This document shows positions 42,064-50,143 of a stretch of DNA of 64,000 nt, one piece after another (position 1 is the stretch's first letter; every line of letters starts with the position of its first letter). The stretch is from the NCBI GenBank assembly GCA_963751395.1, contig CAVVUC010000002.1, forward strand, positions 992,001 to 1,056,000. The letters run 5' to 3'. The notes beneath the pieces are model-generated. The model searched no databases, was not told the DNA's origin, and saw only the letters and a list, made by a program, of their open reading frames with translations. The stretch is from CAVVUC01 sp963751395 (GTDB lineage Bacteria > Verrucomicrobiota > Verrucomicrobiia > Chthoniobacterales > Chthoniobacteraceae). The position numbers and the translations under genes are program-made.

Positions 42064-43749
42064 ATGAATCCAAAACAAGTCACTGATCTATTGGTGGAGC
42101 AGGGAGTCGTTGATCCCAGTCAGGTCGAAGACATCATGCAGGAGGTTGCGCAAAGCGGCAAGACCATCGTCCAGGCGCTCGTCGATTTCGGCTTCCTCAC
42201 CGAGGAGCAGTTTTACCACACCCTGGCAGAGGCGCTCGGAACGGATTACGTCGATTTGAAGGATTTCGACCCGCCGCAAGAAACGCTCCGGCTCATTCCG
42301 GCCGGCCTGGCGCGTCTGCACGGTGCGGTGCCGATCGCGTTGAATGGAGAAACCATTACGATCGCTCTTGTCGATCCGCTCAATCCGCAGATCGCGGAGG
42401 ATCTCGATTTGCTCTTGGGCGGGAAATCCACGTCGTGGTCGCGCCGATTTATCAGATCGAGGACTTGATCAAGAAAAACTTTGGCACCGATTCGGCGAGC
42501 ATGGACGAAATCCTCTCGCAACTCGGCAATGAAAGCGTCGAGTTCGGCGAGGAAGGCCAGATCGACATGCAAAGCGTCGAGGCCGAGGCGAACGCGACGC
42601 CAATCATCCGCTACGTCGATTTGATCATGTACCAGGCGATCCAGGATCGAGCGAGCGACATTCATTTCGAGCCGTTCGAGAGCGAGTTCAAGATTCGCTA
42701 CCGTGTCGATGGCGCGCTCTACGAAATGGCTCCCCCGCCGCGGCATCTGGCGCTGCCGGTGATCTCCCGCGTCAAGGTCATGGCGAACCTGAACATCGCC
42801 GAGCGCCGTCTGCCGCAGGACGGCCGCATTCAAAAAGTAATCGCCGGCCGCCAGGTCGATCTCCGCGTCTCGACACTGCCCACGCAGTACGGCGAGAGCG
42901 TGGTGTTGCGCGTGCTCGATCGCTCCGCCGTGAGCCTGAACCTCGATACGCTCGGGATGCCGGATTACATCTACAATTACATCCTCAAGACGATCGAAAA
43001 ACCGAACGGCATTTTCATCGTCACCGGCCCGACCGGCTCGGGAAAAACGACGACGCTTTACGCCTGCCTCAACCAGATCAACACCATCGACTCCAAGCTG
43101 CTCACGGCGGAGGATCCGGTGGAATACGACATCGAAGGCATCATTCAGGTGCCGATCAACGAGGCGATCGGCTTGACCTTCGGCCGGGCGCTGCGCGCAT
43201 TCCTGCGTCAGGACCCGGACCGCATCATGGTCGGTGAAACGCGCGACCTGGAAACCGCGCAGATTGCCATCCAGGCCTCGCTCACCGGCCACCTTGTCTT
43301 CTCCACACTGCACACGAACGACGCGCCGGGCGCCGTGACACGTCTCATCGACATGGGCGTCGAGCCGTTCATGATTTCGTCGTCTCTCGAAGGCGTGCTC
43401 GGCCAGCGTCTGATCCGCAAAATCTGCCTGAACTGCCGCACGCCCTACGAGCCCACCGAGGCGGTGCTCACTCAGACTCGGGCTCTCGCCGCACGACATC
43501 GGCGACAAGAATTTTTACTACGGCAAAGGCTGCGAAGCCTGCAACAACACCGGTTACAAAGGACGCAAAGGCATTTACGAACTGCTCAATGTCACCGATC
43601 CGATCCGCGAACTGATCAACCAGCGCGCGCCCAGCGTCGTGATGCGCCAGAAGGCGATCGAACTCGGAATGGTCACTCTGCGCGAGGACGGACTGCGCAG
43701 CATTTACGACGGCGAAACGACCATCGAAGAAGTCCTGAAATACACCTGA
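42064..43749 (+). CDS. GspE/PilB-family ATPase (second copy), frame broken at two sites
   Basis: MshEN start (MNPKQVTDLLVEQGVVDPSQ) in frame 1; from ~42422 the motor continues in another frame (ASDIHFEPFESEFKIRYRVD, LPTQYGESVVLRVLDRSA, VTGPTGSGKTTTLYACL, DRIMVGETRDLETAQIA, GHLVFSTLHTNDAPGAV), and from ~43476 back again (GCEACNNTGYKGRKGIYELL). One missing base near 42422 and one extra near 43476 give 561 residues, like its neighbour. Likely an assembly artefact or recent inactivation. Same function class as the first copy; the pair may drive different machines, such as pili and type II secretion. Confidence 0.88.
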
Positions 43750-43823
43750 GTTCTGCAAAACTTATCGACAATTTTTTTCGGAGAATTACCTTAACGGCGT
43801 TGTCTCCCACCTGATTTACCTCT

Positions 43824-45116
43824 ATGCCTAAATTCAACTACGTCGCCCTTGATGCACGCGGACAGGAATCTTCTGGAACGATGGATGCCAATTCATCGAA
43901 TGACGTCGTCGCCGCACTTCGACAGTCCGGCTATTTTCCAACCAGCGTCCTCGAAGAAGGCAAGGGACCGAAGCTGAAAGTCGCGAAGAAAAAGGACGTC
44001 GCAGTCAAGGCGAAGTCTCAGGCAGCTTCAAAAGGAGGCGGGATCACGTTGTTTCAAAAAAAGACCGTCAAGAGCAAGGTGCTCATGATCTTTACGCGCC
44101 AGCTCGCGACGCTCATCGACGCCGGGCTGCCATTGCTGCGCGGATTGACCGTTCTGGCCAAGCAGGAGAAGGATCTTGTTCTCAAAGGCACGATCAACTC
44201 ACTGGCGGATGCCGTGCAGGGGGGCAGCACCTTCTCCGAGAGTCTCGCGCAGCACCCGAGGATTTTTAACAAGCTCTACATCAACATGGTGAAAGCGGGC
44301 GAACTCGGCGGCGTGCTCGAACTCGTCCTCAACCGTCTCGCGGAGTTCCAGGAAAAAGCCCAGAAGATCAAAAACAAAGTCGTCTCGGCGATGTTCTATC
44401 CCGTGATCGTGCTGTTCATCGCGATCTCGATCATGGGATTCCTGCTCGTGTTCATCGTGCCGAAGTTCGAGCAGATCTTCCACGACATGCTCGGCGGCAA
44501 GCCGCTGCCGGCTCTGACTCAATGGGTCATCAACACCAGCAACGCGCTCAAGGATCACATTCTCATCGTCATCGGCGTCATTACTGTCATTGTCGTTGCC
44601 TACAACATGATCGCGCGCACCCCGAAAGGCCGGGCCATGATCGACCGCATCAAGCTCAAAGCACCGCTCTTTGGCGATCTCATCCGGAAAAGCTCGATCT
44701 CCCGTTTCAGCCGCACCCTGGGCACGCTTGTCACCAGCGGCGTGCCGATTTTGCAGGCGCTGAACATCACGCGCGACACCGCCGGCAACTCCGTGATCGC
44801 CGACGCCATCACGAAAGTTCACGACAGCGTGAAGGAGGGCGAATCGATCGTTTCTCCGCTTGAGGCAAGCGGCGTGTTTCCCCCGATGGTCATCAGCATG
44901 ATCGACGTCGGCGAGGAGACCGGCCAGTTGCCGGAGATGCTTTTGAAGATCGCGGAGGTGTATGACGACGAAGTGGACAACGCGGTCAGCGGTCTGACGT
45001 CGTTGCTGGAGCCGATCATGATCGTGTTTCTTGCCGTGGTCGTCGGCACCATCGTCATCGCGCTGTTCCTGCCGCTCATCAGCATCATCAGCAACATGCA
45101 GCAACAAACCGGCTAG
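43824..45116 (+). CDS. Type IV pilus/type II secretion inner-membrane platform protein PilC/GspF
   Basis: 430 residues. N-terminal MPKFNYVALDARGQESSGTM then VVAALRQSGYFPTSVLE; two T2SSF repeats, each with the pattern FTRQLATLIDAGLPLLRGLT and FSRTLGTLVTSGVPILQALN; three membrane helices (YPVIVLFIAISIMGFLLVFI, ILIVIGVITVIVVAYNMI, IVFLAVVVGTIVIALFLPLI). Couples ATPase motion to pilin assembly. ATG 43824 is 74 bp after the second ATPase. Confidence 0.94.
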   Translation: MPKFNYVALDARGQESSGTMDANSSNDVVAALRQSGYFPTSVLEEGKGPKLKVAKKKDVAVKAKSQAASKGGGITLFQKKTVKSKVLMIFTRQLATLIDAGLPLLRGLTVLAKQEKDLVLKGTINSLADAVQGGSTFSESLAQHPRIFNKLYINMVKAGELGGVLELVLNRLAEFQEKAQKIKNKVVSAMFYPVIVLFIAISIMGFLLVFIVPKFEQIFHDMLGGKPLPALTQWVINTSNALKDHILIVIGVITVIVVAYNMIARTPKGRAMIDRIKLKAPLFGDLIRKSSISRFSRTLGTLVTSGVPILQALNITRDTAGNSVIADAITKVHDSVKEGESIVSPLEASGVFPPMVISMIDVGEETGQLPEMLLKIAEVYDDEVDNAVSGLTSLLEPIMIVFLAVVVGTIVIALFLPLISIISNMQQQTG

Positions 45117-45141
45117 AATGCGCCGCGAATCCGAACGATAT

Positions 45142-45765
45142 ATGATCATGAATCGAAAAGGCTTCACTCTTGTCGAGTTGCTCACCGTCATGGCTGTGAT
45201 CGCCATCCTCGCGGGGCTCGTTCTTTCCACCGCCGGCTATGTGCAAAAAAAAGCGGCGATGTCAAAGGCCCAGTCGGAAATCGCCGCGCTGTCGGCGGCC
45301 TGCGAAAGCTACAAGGCGGATAATGGCGTCTATCCACGCGGACCAACGACCAGCGGGTCCAACACCATTCCGCTGAATGCCACCGATTCTCTGGATCCAA
45401 GGAAGTCAGGAAAACCAGCCACCGCCGCCTACATGAATGCGAGCCTGTATTTATATGGGGAACTAAGCGGAGACCGGAACTTGGATCGCAAGATCGATAC
45501 CGGTGCCAAGACATACTTTGAATTCAACCCTGCAATTCTTACGCCAGTGGGAGGGACCGGAACTGTTACCGCCATTGTTGATCCATTCGGAAACAGCTAT
45601 GGGTATTCGACAGCGTATCAGGCGGACATGGAGAAAGATCCGTCCAAGCCGCCCGCGCGCGGCTTCAATCCGACCTTCGACCTTTGGAGTACTTCGGGGA
45701 ATGCCACTGACCCGCCTGCGACCCCTCCGGATACGGTTACCGTCAAGTGGATTAAGAACTGGTAG
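45142..45765 (+). CDS. Type IV pilin-like / type II secretion pseudopilin
   Basis: 207 residues from ATG 45142 (ATG 45148 also possible). Short leader then KGFTLVELLTVMAVIAILAG, a classic prepilin signal cut after Gly with Phe+1 and Glu+5. The remaining globular part has the GspG-like CESYKADNGVYPRGP and a DPFGNSYGYSTAYQADMEKD segment. Major or minor pilin of the upstream machine. The end is followed by a terminator-like hairpin. Confidence 0.92.
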   Translation: MIMNRKGFTLVELLTVMAVIAILAGLVLSTAGYVQKKAAMSKAQSEIAALSAACESYKADNGVYPRGPTTSGSNTIPLNATDSLDPRKSGKPATAAYMNASLYLYGELSGDRNLDRKIDTGAKTYFEFNPAILTPVGGTGTVTAIVDPFGNSYGYSTAYQADMEKDPSKPPARGFNPTFDLWSTSGNATDPPATPPDTVTVKWIKNW

Positions 45766-45769
45766 TCGC

Positions 45770-45792
45770 AGAGAAGCCGGCGGCTTTTCGTC
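45770..45792 (+). terminator. Likely terminator after the prepilin gene
   Basis: GAAGCC-GGC-GGCTTTTC: a 5-6 bp stem with a three-base loop, followed by a short T run. Modest strength; positioned right after the prepilin stop. Confidence 0.45.
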
Positions 45793-45832
45793 TCCCGCCC
45801 AACGCTGTATCAGGCACAGGCCGGAAAGGATC

Positions 45833-45874
45833 CGCCCGGTTCCGATGCACGGGAGGTGCGATCGAAACCGGGCG
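45833..45874 (+). promoter_or_regulatory. Structured leader hairpin upstream of nhaA
   Basis: CGCCCGGTT (45833-45841) pairs perfectly with AACCGGGCG (45866-45874), and an inner GCAC pairs with GTGC. It sits ~115 bp upstream of nhaA. It may be a regulatory RNA element; the possibility of a known nhaA leader motif is stated as inference only. Confidence 0.4.
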
Positions 45875-45988
45875 TTTACCTATGCCCAACCAACGCCGGA
45901 TTAAATAGCAGGTGCCAGGCCACAGACTTGGACGATTTTCAAAAAGTCTTGGTTGCCTTTCCGGGGCGATGGCGATTCTCTCGACCCG

Positions 45989-47317
45989 ATGCACGAAACA
46001 GAGCCAACGAGAGACGCCACGCCAGTGGAACGAATCGTCCGCCCATTGAAGGACTTTGCGAAGTTCGAGGCGTCTGGCGGCATCTTGTTGATCGCCTGCA
46101 GCGTGTTTGCCCTCGCATGGGCGAACTCGCCCTGGGCCGGAAGCTATTTCCATCTGTGGCACACGAATCTGACGTTTGGCTTTGCCGGCGCACAACTCTC
46201 CAAGCCGCTGGAGTTTTGGATCAACGATGGATTGATGGCCGTGTTCTTTCTGCTGGTTGGGCTGGAGATCAAGCGCGAGATGCTCGTGGGCGAGCTGGCC
46301 ACCTTCCAAAAAGCCGCGCTGCCGATCGCCGCGGCTCTCGGAGGGATGCTGGTTCCGGCGTTGCTTTACGCGCTGCTAAATCGCGGCACTCCGGGTGCGG
46401 CGGGGTGGGGGATTCCGATGGCTACCGACATTGCGTTCGCCCTCGGCGTGCTCGCGCTGCTGGGGGATCGCGTGCCCGCGTCGCTGAAAGTTTTCCTCGC
46501 CGCGCTGGCCATCGCCGACGACATCGGGGCGGTGCTTGTGATCGCGATTTTTTACACCGCAAAAATCTCCTGGATCAGTCTCGCGATTGGCGTCGGCTTT
46601 TTCGCGGCGCTCATGGCGATGAATCGCGGCGGCGCGCGTCATCCTCTGATTTACGCGGTTCTGGGCCTCGGCTTGTGGCTGGCGTTTCTCAAATCAGGCG
46701 TTCACGCGACCGTGGCGGGTGTGTTGCTGGCGATAACGATACCCGTGCGCCATCGCATTGATGGAAGGGAATTTCTTGAGCGCAGCGAAACATTTCTCAC
46801 CAGATTTCGCAGCGCCGAGGAGGCGGGTGAAACCATCCCCGCCAGCGCGACGAAACTTCATGCGCTGGAAGCGATCGAATCCGTCTGCGAGCGGGCCCAG
46901 TCGCCGTTGCAGCGATTCGAGCACGCGCTCGCGCCGTGGATCAAACATTTCATCATGCCGGTGTTTGCGCTGGCAAACGCCGGTGTGACGCTGGGCCACG
47001 GGGTGGCAACAATCATTGCTCCCATCAGCCTCGGAGTGATCTGCGGGCTCGTGCTTGGAAAACCGATCGGCATCGCGGCATTTGCGTGGCTGGCCACGCG
47101 AAGCGGAGTGGCGGCTTTGCCCGATGGCGTCGGCTGGCGGCAGATTCTTGGCGTGGGTATTCTGGGCGGGATCGGCTTCACGATGTCGCTTTTCATCGAC
47201 GCTCTGGCTTTCGGCAATACTCCGGAATTGGAGACGGCAAAAGTGGGCATCCTCACCGCATCCGCGATTTCCGGCCTGGCGGGAGCGCTTGTGCTGTGGC
47301 GTCGGCGCAAAGTCTGA
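45989..47317 (+). CDS. nhaA: Na+/H+ antiporter NhaA
   Basis: 442 residues from ATG 45989. About eleven membrane helices; FWINDGLMAVFFLLVGLEIK then REMLVGELATFQKAALP at the N-terminus, and the ion-binding twin aspartates in LAALAIADDIGAVLVIAIFY, both family hallmarks. Exchanges two H+ for one Na+ across the inner membrane, for pH and salt homeostasis. The C-terminal half (IMPVFALANAGVTLGHG then GILGGIGFTMSLFIDALAF) is complete. A hairpin leader lies upstream. Confidence 0.96.
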   Translation: MHETEPTRDATPVERIVRPLKDFAKFEASGGILLIACSVFALAWANSPWAGSYFHLWHTNLTFGFAGAQLSKPLEFWINDGLMAVFFLLVGLEIKREMLVGELATFQKAALPIAAALGGMLVPALLYALLNRGTPGAAGWGIPMATDIAFALGVLALLGDRVPASLKVFLAALAIADDIGAVLVIAIFYTAKISWISLAIGVGFFAALMAMNRGGARHPLIYAVLGLGLWLAFLKSGVHATVAGVLLAITIPVRHRIDGREFLERSETFLTRFRSAEEAGETIPASATKLHALEAIESVCERAQSPLQRFEHALAPWIKHFIMPVFALANAGVTLGHGVATIIAPISLGVICGLVLGKPIGIAAFAWLATRSGVAALPDGVGWRQILGVGILGGIGFTMSLFIDALAFGNTPELETAKVGILTASAISGLAGALVLWRRRKV

Positions 47318-47445
47318 ATCAAGCGGCTGCCCGAACCCCTCGAAGGTTTCCATTGACTTCGATCGGGCAGGGTTGCAAACCAAGGGAGAACTGACAGGTC
47401 TGTAAACATCCCTGTCGCAACAAACCTCAACCTGTAAAACTAAAT

Positions 47446-47910
47446 ATGAAATCGAATTACTTACTCGCCCTCGCCGTTATTGCCGCCCTTGGTGTCACTG
47501 CCTGCGAGAAGGCGAAGCAATCAGCCAATGAAGCCATCGAACAGAAGACCGACGAAATGAAGGCCGTTGTGGAAAAGAAGGCTGATGAAATCAAGGCTGC
47601 AGTCGAGAAGAAGGCCGATGAAACCAAGGCGGCTGCGCAAGCGAAAGCCGACGAAACCAAGGCGGCTGCGCAAGCGAAAGCCGATGAAGTGAAGGCCGCC
47701 ACGGAAAAGAAGGTCGATGAAGTGAAGGCGGCTGTCGGGGAAAAAGTGGAGGAAGCCAAGGCAGCCGCAGACAAGGCTGTGGATGCGAGCAAGGAAATGT
47801 TGGACAAAGCCAAGGAATCCACAGGCACCGCAGTGGAAGCCGTGAAGGACGCCGCCGCACCGGCGATGCCCGGCAGTCCCGAGACGCCGAAACCCGAGCC
47901 AGGAAACTAG
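47446..47910 (+). CDS. Small lipoprotein with long coiled-coil 11-residue repeats
   Basis: 154 residues. Signal peptide with lipobox LGVTAC (Cys ~20). The mature part is alanine/lysine/glutamate rich with repeating KADETKAAAQA and KADEVKAATEKK 11-mers, typical of amphipathic coiled coils (apolipoprotein/LEA-like). A proline-rich tail closes it. Probably an outer- or inner-membrane anchored structural or stress-related protein; no catalytic motif. Ends 18 bp before a strong terminator. Confidence 0.8.
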   Translation: MKSNYLLALAVIAALGVTACEKAKQSANEAIEQKTDEMKAVVEKKADEIKAAVEKKADETKAAAQAKADETKAAAQAKADEVKAATEKKVDEVKAAVGEKVEEAKAAADKAVDASKEMLDKAKESTGTAVEAVKDAAAPAMPGSPETPKPEPGN

Positions 47911-47927
47911 CCTCATCCCAATCAAGC

Positions 47928-47959
47928 AGCCCCGGTTTCATTACGAAACCGGGGCTTTG
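47928..47959 (+). terminator. Rho-independent terminator
   Basis: AGCCCCGGTTTC pairs perfectly over 12 bp with GAAACCGGGGCT (loop ATTAC), followed by TTTGCTTTG. Placed 18 bp after the lipoprotein stop. Confidence 0.9.
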
Positions 47960-48062
47960 CTTTGCCCTGTGCCCCCTGGAGCCGGAACGACTTGTCATGA
48001 GGGGATCTCTTTTTCAAAGAATCCGATTCAACACTGCGACTCTTTGCGATAAGAACGTGTGA

Positions 48063-48287
48063 ATGGACGAGCTAATTCAGCGAATCAAGAATCGGATCGC
48101 GCAAAGAAAGCACTGCATCATCTTCCGACAAGACATCCAAAGGGTCTGGCCTGCGGGCCGCAATGCGTATGCCGGCCAGAAGGAAGCTATCAAAGCGTTT
48201 GCAGAATCAAATGGCTGGCAGGTGGCGATTCACGATCCAGGGATACGGGCGACGTTCAGAGAAGCAGGCACTCGAACGAAAGTGTAG
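48063..48287 (+). CDS. Small hypothetical protein, paralogue of the gene at 48431-48718
   Basis: 74 residues: ELIQRIKNRIAQRKHCIIFR then QKEAIKAFAESNGWQVAIHD and a short tail. It shares the pattern CIIF...(E/A)A(I/V)(K/R)xFAExxGW with the minus-strand gene at 48431-48718. No known domain recognised. The two genes converge. No clear ribosome site. Confidence 0.5.
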   Translation: MDELIQRIKNRIAQRKHCIIFRQDIQRVWPAGRNAYAGQKEAIKAFAESNGWQVAIHDPGIRATFREAGTRTKV

Positions 48288-48430
48288 TTCAAAGCTGGGA
48301 TTATCGGATCAGTCGCTCGACACTCTGGCGGGTGGAGCAGTTCGCCATCTCCCCGTTTGAACGGTGCCCTGGCGATCAGCGCCTTGAGCCTTGCATTCGT
48401 GCAAAGACGCTGCGCTCGTGGCTTTCAGCT

Positions 48431-48718
48431 TCAAACTCCTGCTTCGCAGGCCGTCTTGTGCCGGTGCCTGGTGGCGGGACTCTTGCGAGAGGATTCCCTC
48501 GACCTTCGCGACCGCTCGCAGAACAGAATGCCGTTTTGGGTGATGTCCGCTTTCCACCCGTGCGCTTCGGCGAAGGATCGAACCGCCTCCGCGTTGCCGC
48601 TGCCATTGAGTAATCCGTGCGTCACCCCCCGTTTGTCGTTGTTGTCAAAAATAATGCAGAAGCCGCGTTTATTGATCCCCGCTTGAACTATTTCTGCAAT
48701 TTCTTTTTCTTCATACAT
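48431..48718 (-). CDS. Small hypothetical protein, paralogue of the gene at 48063-48287
   Basis: 95 residues from ATG 48718: YEEKEIAEIVQAGINKRGFC then IIFDNNDKRGVTHGLLNGSG and AEAVRSFAEAHGWKADITQN. The conserved part matches its neighbour to about residue 67; the rest is an Arg/Ser-rich tail that may be readthrough of a decayed end. Start ATG 48718 has no clear Shine-Dalgarno. Function unknown. Confidence 0.5.
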   Translation of the reverse strand: MYEEKEIAEIVQAGINKRGFCIIFDNNDKRGVTHGLLNGSGNAEAVRSFAEAHGWKADITQNGILFCERSRRSRESSRKSPATRHRHKTACEAGV

Positions 48719-48913
48719 AGCCAGCCAATTTCCCGTTGGAACCAGGAGTCGCAACTGCTATCGACGCTTAACTCCTCATCAGGAATTTCCTTACCGCGCG
48801 AAAGTCGAGAGCCGTTCTTCGGAGAATCCGTTGCCGCGCCACGATTTCCATCTTCAACCCTCGAATTTGTTTGGAGCAAGAGCCGGGCTTGTCTAGTTTG
48901 ACGCACCTTTACC

Positions 48914-50137
48914 ATGCTGAAAATCCGTGCCTTTCAAGGGCTTCGCCCGACTGAAAAACTCGCCCACCTCGTGGCCTGCGTGCCTTACGATGTCGTGGAC
49001 CGCAACGAATCCGCAGCCCTCGCCGGGGGCAATCCATCCAGCCTGCTACATGTCGATCGCGCCGAAATCGATCTGCCACCGGAGACCGATCCCTACTCGC
49101 CGCAGGTCTATGCGAAGGCGCTGGAGAATTTTGAGGAACTGCAACGGAACGGGATCCTCATTCGCGAAAGCGAGCCGTGCGTTTACCTCTACCAACAGCG
49201 GATGGGCCGCCACACCCAGACCGGCATCGCGGCTGTCTGTCACATTGAGGATTACGAAAACGACATCATCAAAAAGCACGAGAAGACGCGCAAAGACAAA
49301 GAGGACGATCGGACGAGATTGATCGATACGCTCAGCGCCAACACCGGGCCGGTGTTCCTGACCTATCGCGATGCCGCCGCGATCGACGAATTGGTCGCCG
49401 GGGCAATGAAGGAGCGGGCGCTTTACGAATTCACTGCACCCGATGGAATCAAACACACCGTCTGGCGCATGGCTGGCGCTGGTGATCTGGTGGCGGCTTT
49501 TGGAAAAGTGCCGGTCGCTTATGTCGCCGACGGGCATCACCGAACCGCGAGCGCAGTGCGCGTCGGGCGCGAACGTCGGGAGGCCAATCCGAACCACAAT
49601 GGCACAGAGGAATACAACTGGTTCCTGGCGGTGTTGTTTCCCGCGAGCCAGTTGCAGATCCTTCCCTACAACCGCTGTGTCCGCGATCTCAACGGATTGA
49701 GCACGGAGGCTTTTCTTGCCCAGGTGCATGATCGCTTTACGGTGACCGAAGGAGCCCACGCAACGCCGGCGCGGCCCGGCGAGATCAGCATGTATATCGA
49801 GTCGAAATGGCACGGGCTGACGTGGGCCGAAGATCCTGATGCCGATCCAATCGCAAAGCTCGATGTCACGACTCTGCAAGACAGGCTGCTCGCTCCGGTG
49901 CTTGGAATTGACGATCCGCGCACGAGTCAGCGCATCGAGTTTGTCGGCGGGATTCGCGGCACGTCCGAACTCGAGGAGCGCGTCAACTCAGGCAAGGCAG
50001 CGGTCGCATTCTCGATGTACCCCACAACGGTCGATCAACTGATGGACATTGCGGACGCGGGCCAGATCATGCCTCCCAAGAGCACATGGTTTGAGCCGAA
50101 ACTGCGGTCAGGTTTGTTCATCCACACCTTCCGCTGA
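48914..50137 (+). CDS. DUF1015 family protein
   Basis: 407 residues. IRAFQGLRPTEKLAHLVACV then PYDVVDRNESAALAGGNPSS at the N-terminus, HEKTRKDKEDDRTRLIDTLS in the middle, VAYVADGHHRTASAVRVGRE, and a C-terminal FSMYPTTVDQLMDIADAGQI with PPKSTWFEPKLRSGLFIH are the standard DUF1015 blocks. A conserved cytosolic protein (ParB-related nuclease-like fold suspected) of unknown role. Convergent with the TPR gene, 6 bp apart. Confidence 0.93.
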   Translation: MLKIRAFQGLRPTEKLAHLVACVPYDVVDRNESAALAGGNPSSLLHVDRAEIDLPPETDPYSPQVYAKALENFEELQRNGILIRESEPCVYLYQQRMGRHTQTGIAAVCHIEDYENDIIKKHEKTRKDKEDDRTRLIDTLSANTGPVFLTYRDAAAIDELVAGAMKERALYEFTAPDGIKHTVWRMAGAGDLVAAFGKVPVAYVADGHHRTASAVRVGRERREANPNHNGTEEYNWFLAVLFPASQLQILPYNRCVRDLNGLSTEAFLAQVHDRFTVTEGAHATPARPGEISMYIESKWHGLTWAEDPDADPIAKLDVTTLQDRLLAPVLGIDDPRTSQRIEFVGGIRGTSELEERVNSGKAAVAFSMYPTTVDQLMDIADAGQIMPPKSTWFEPKLRSGLFIHTFR

Positions 50138-50143
50138 ACATCG

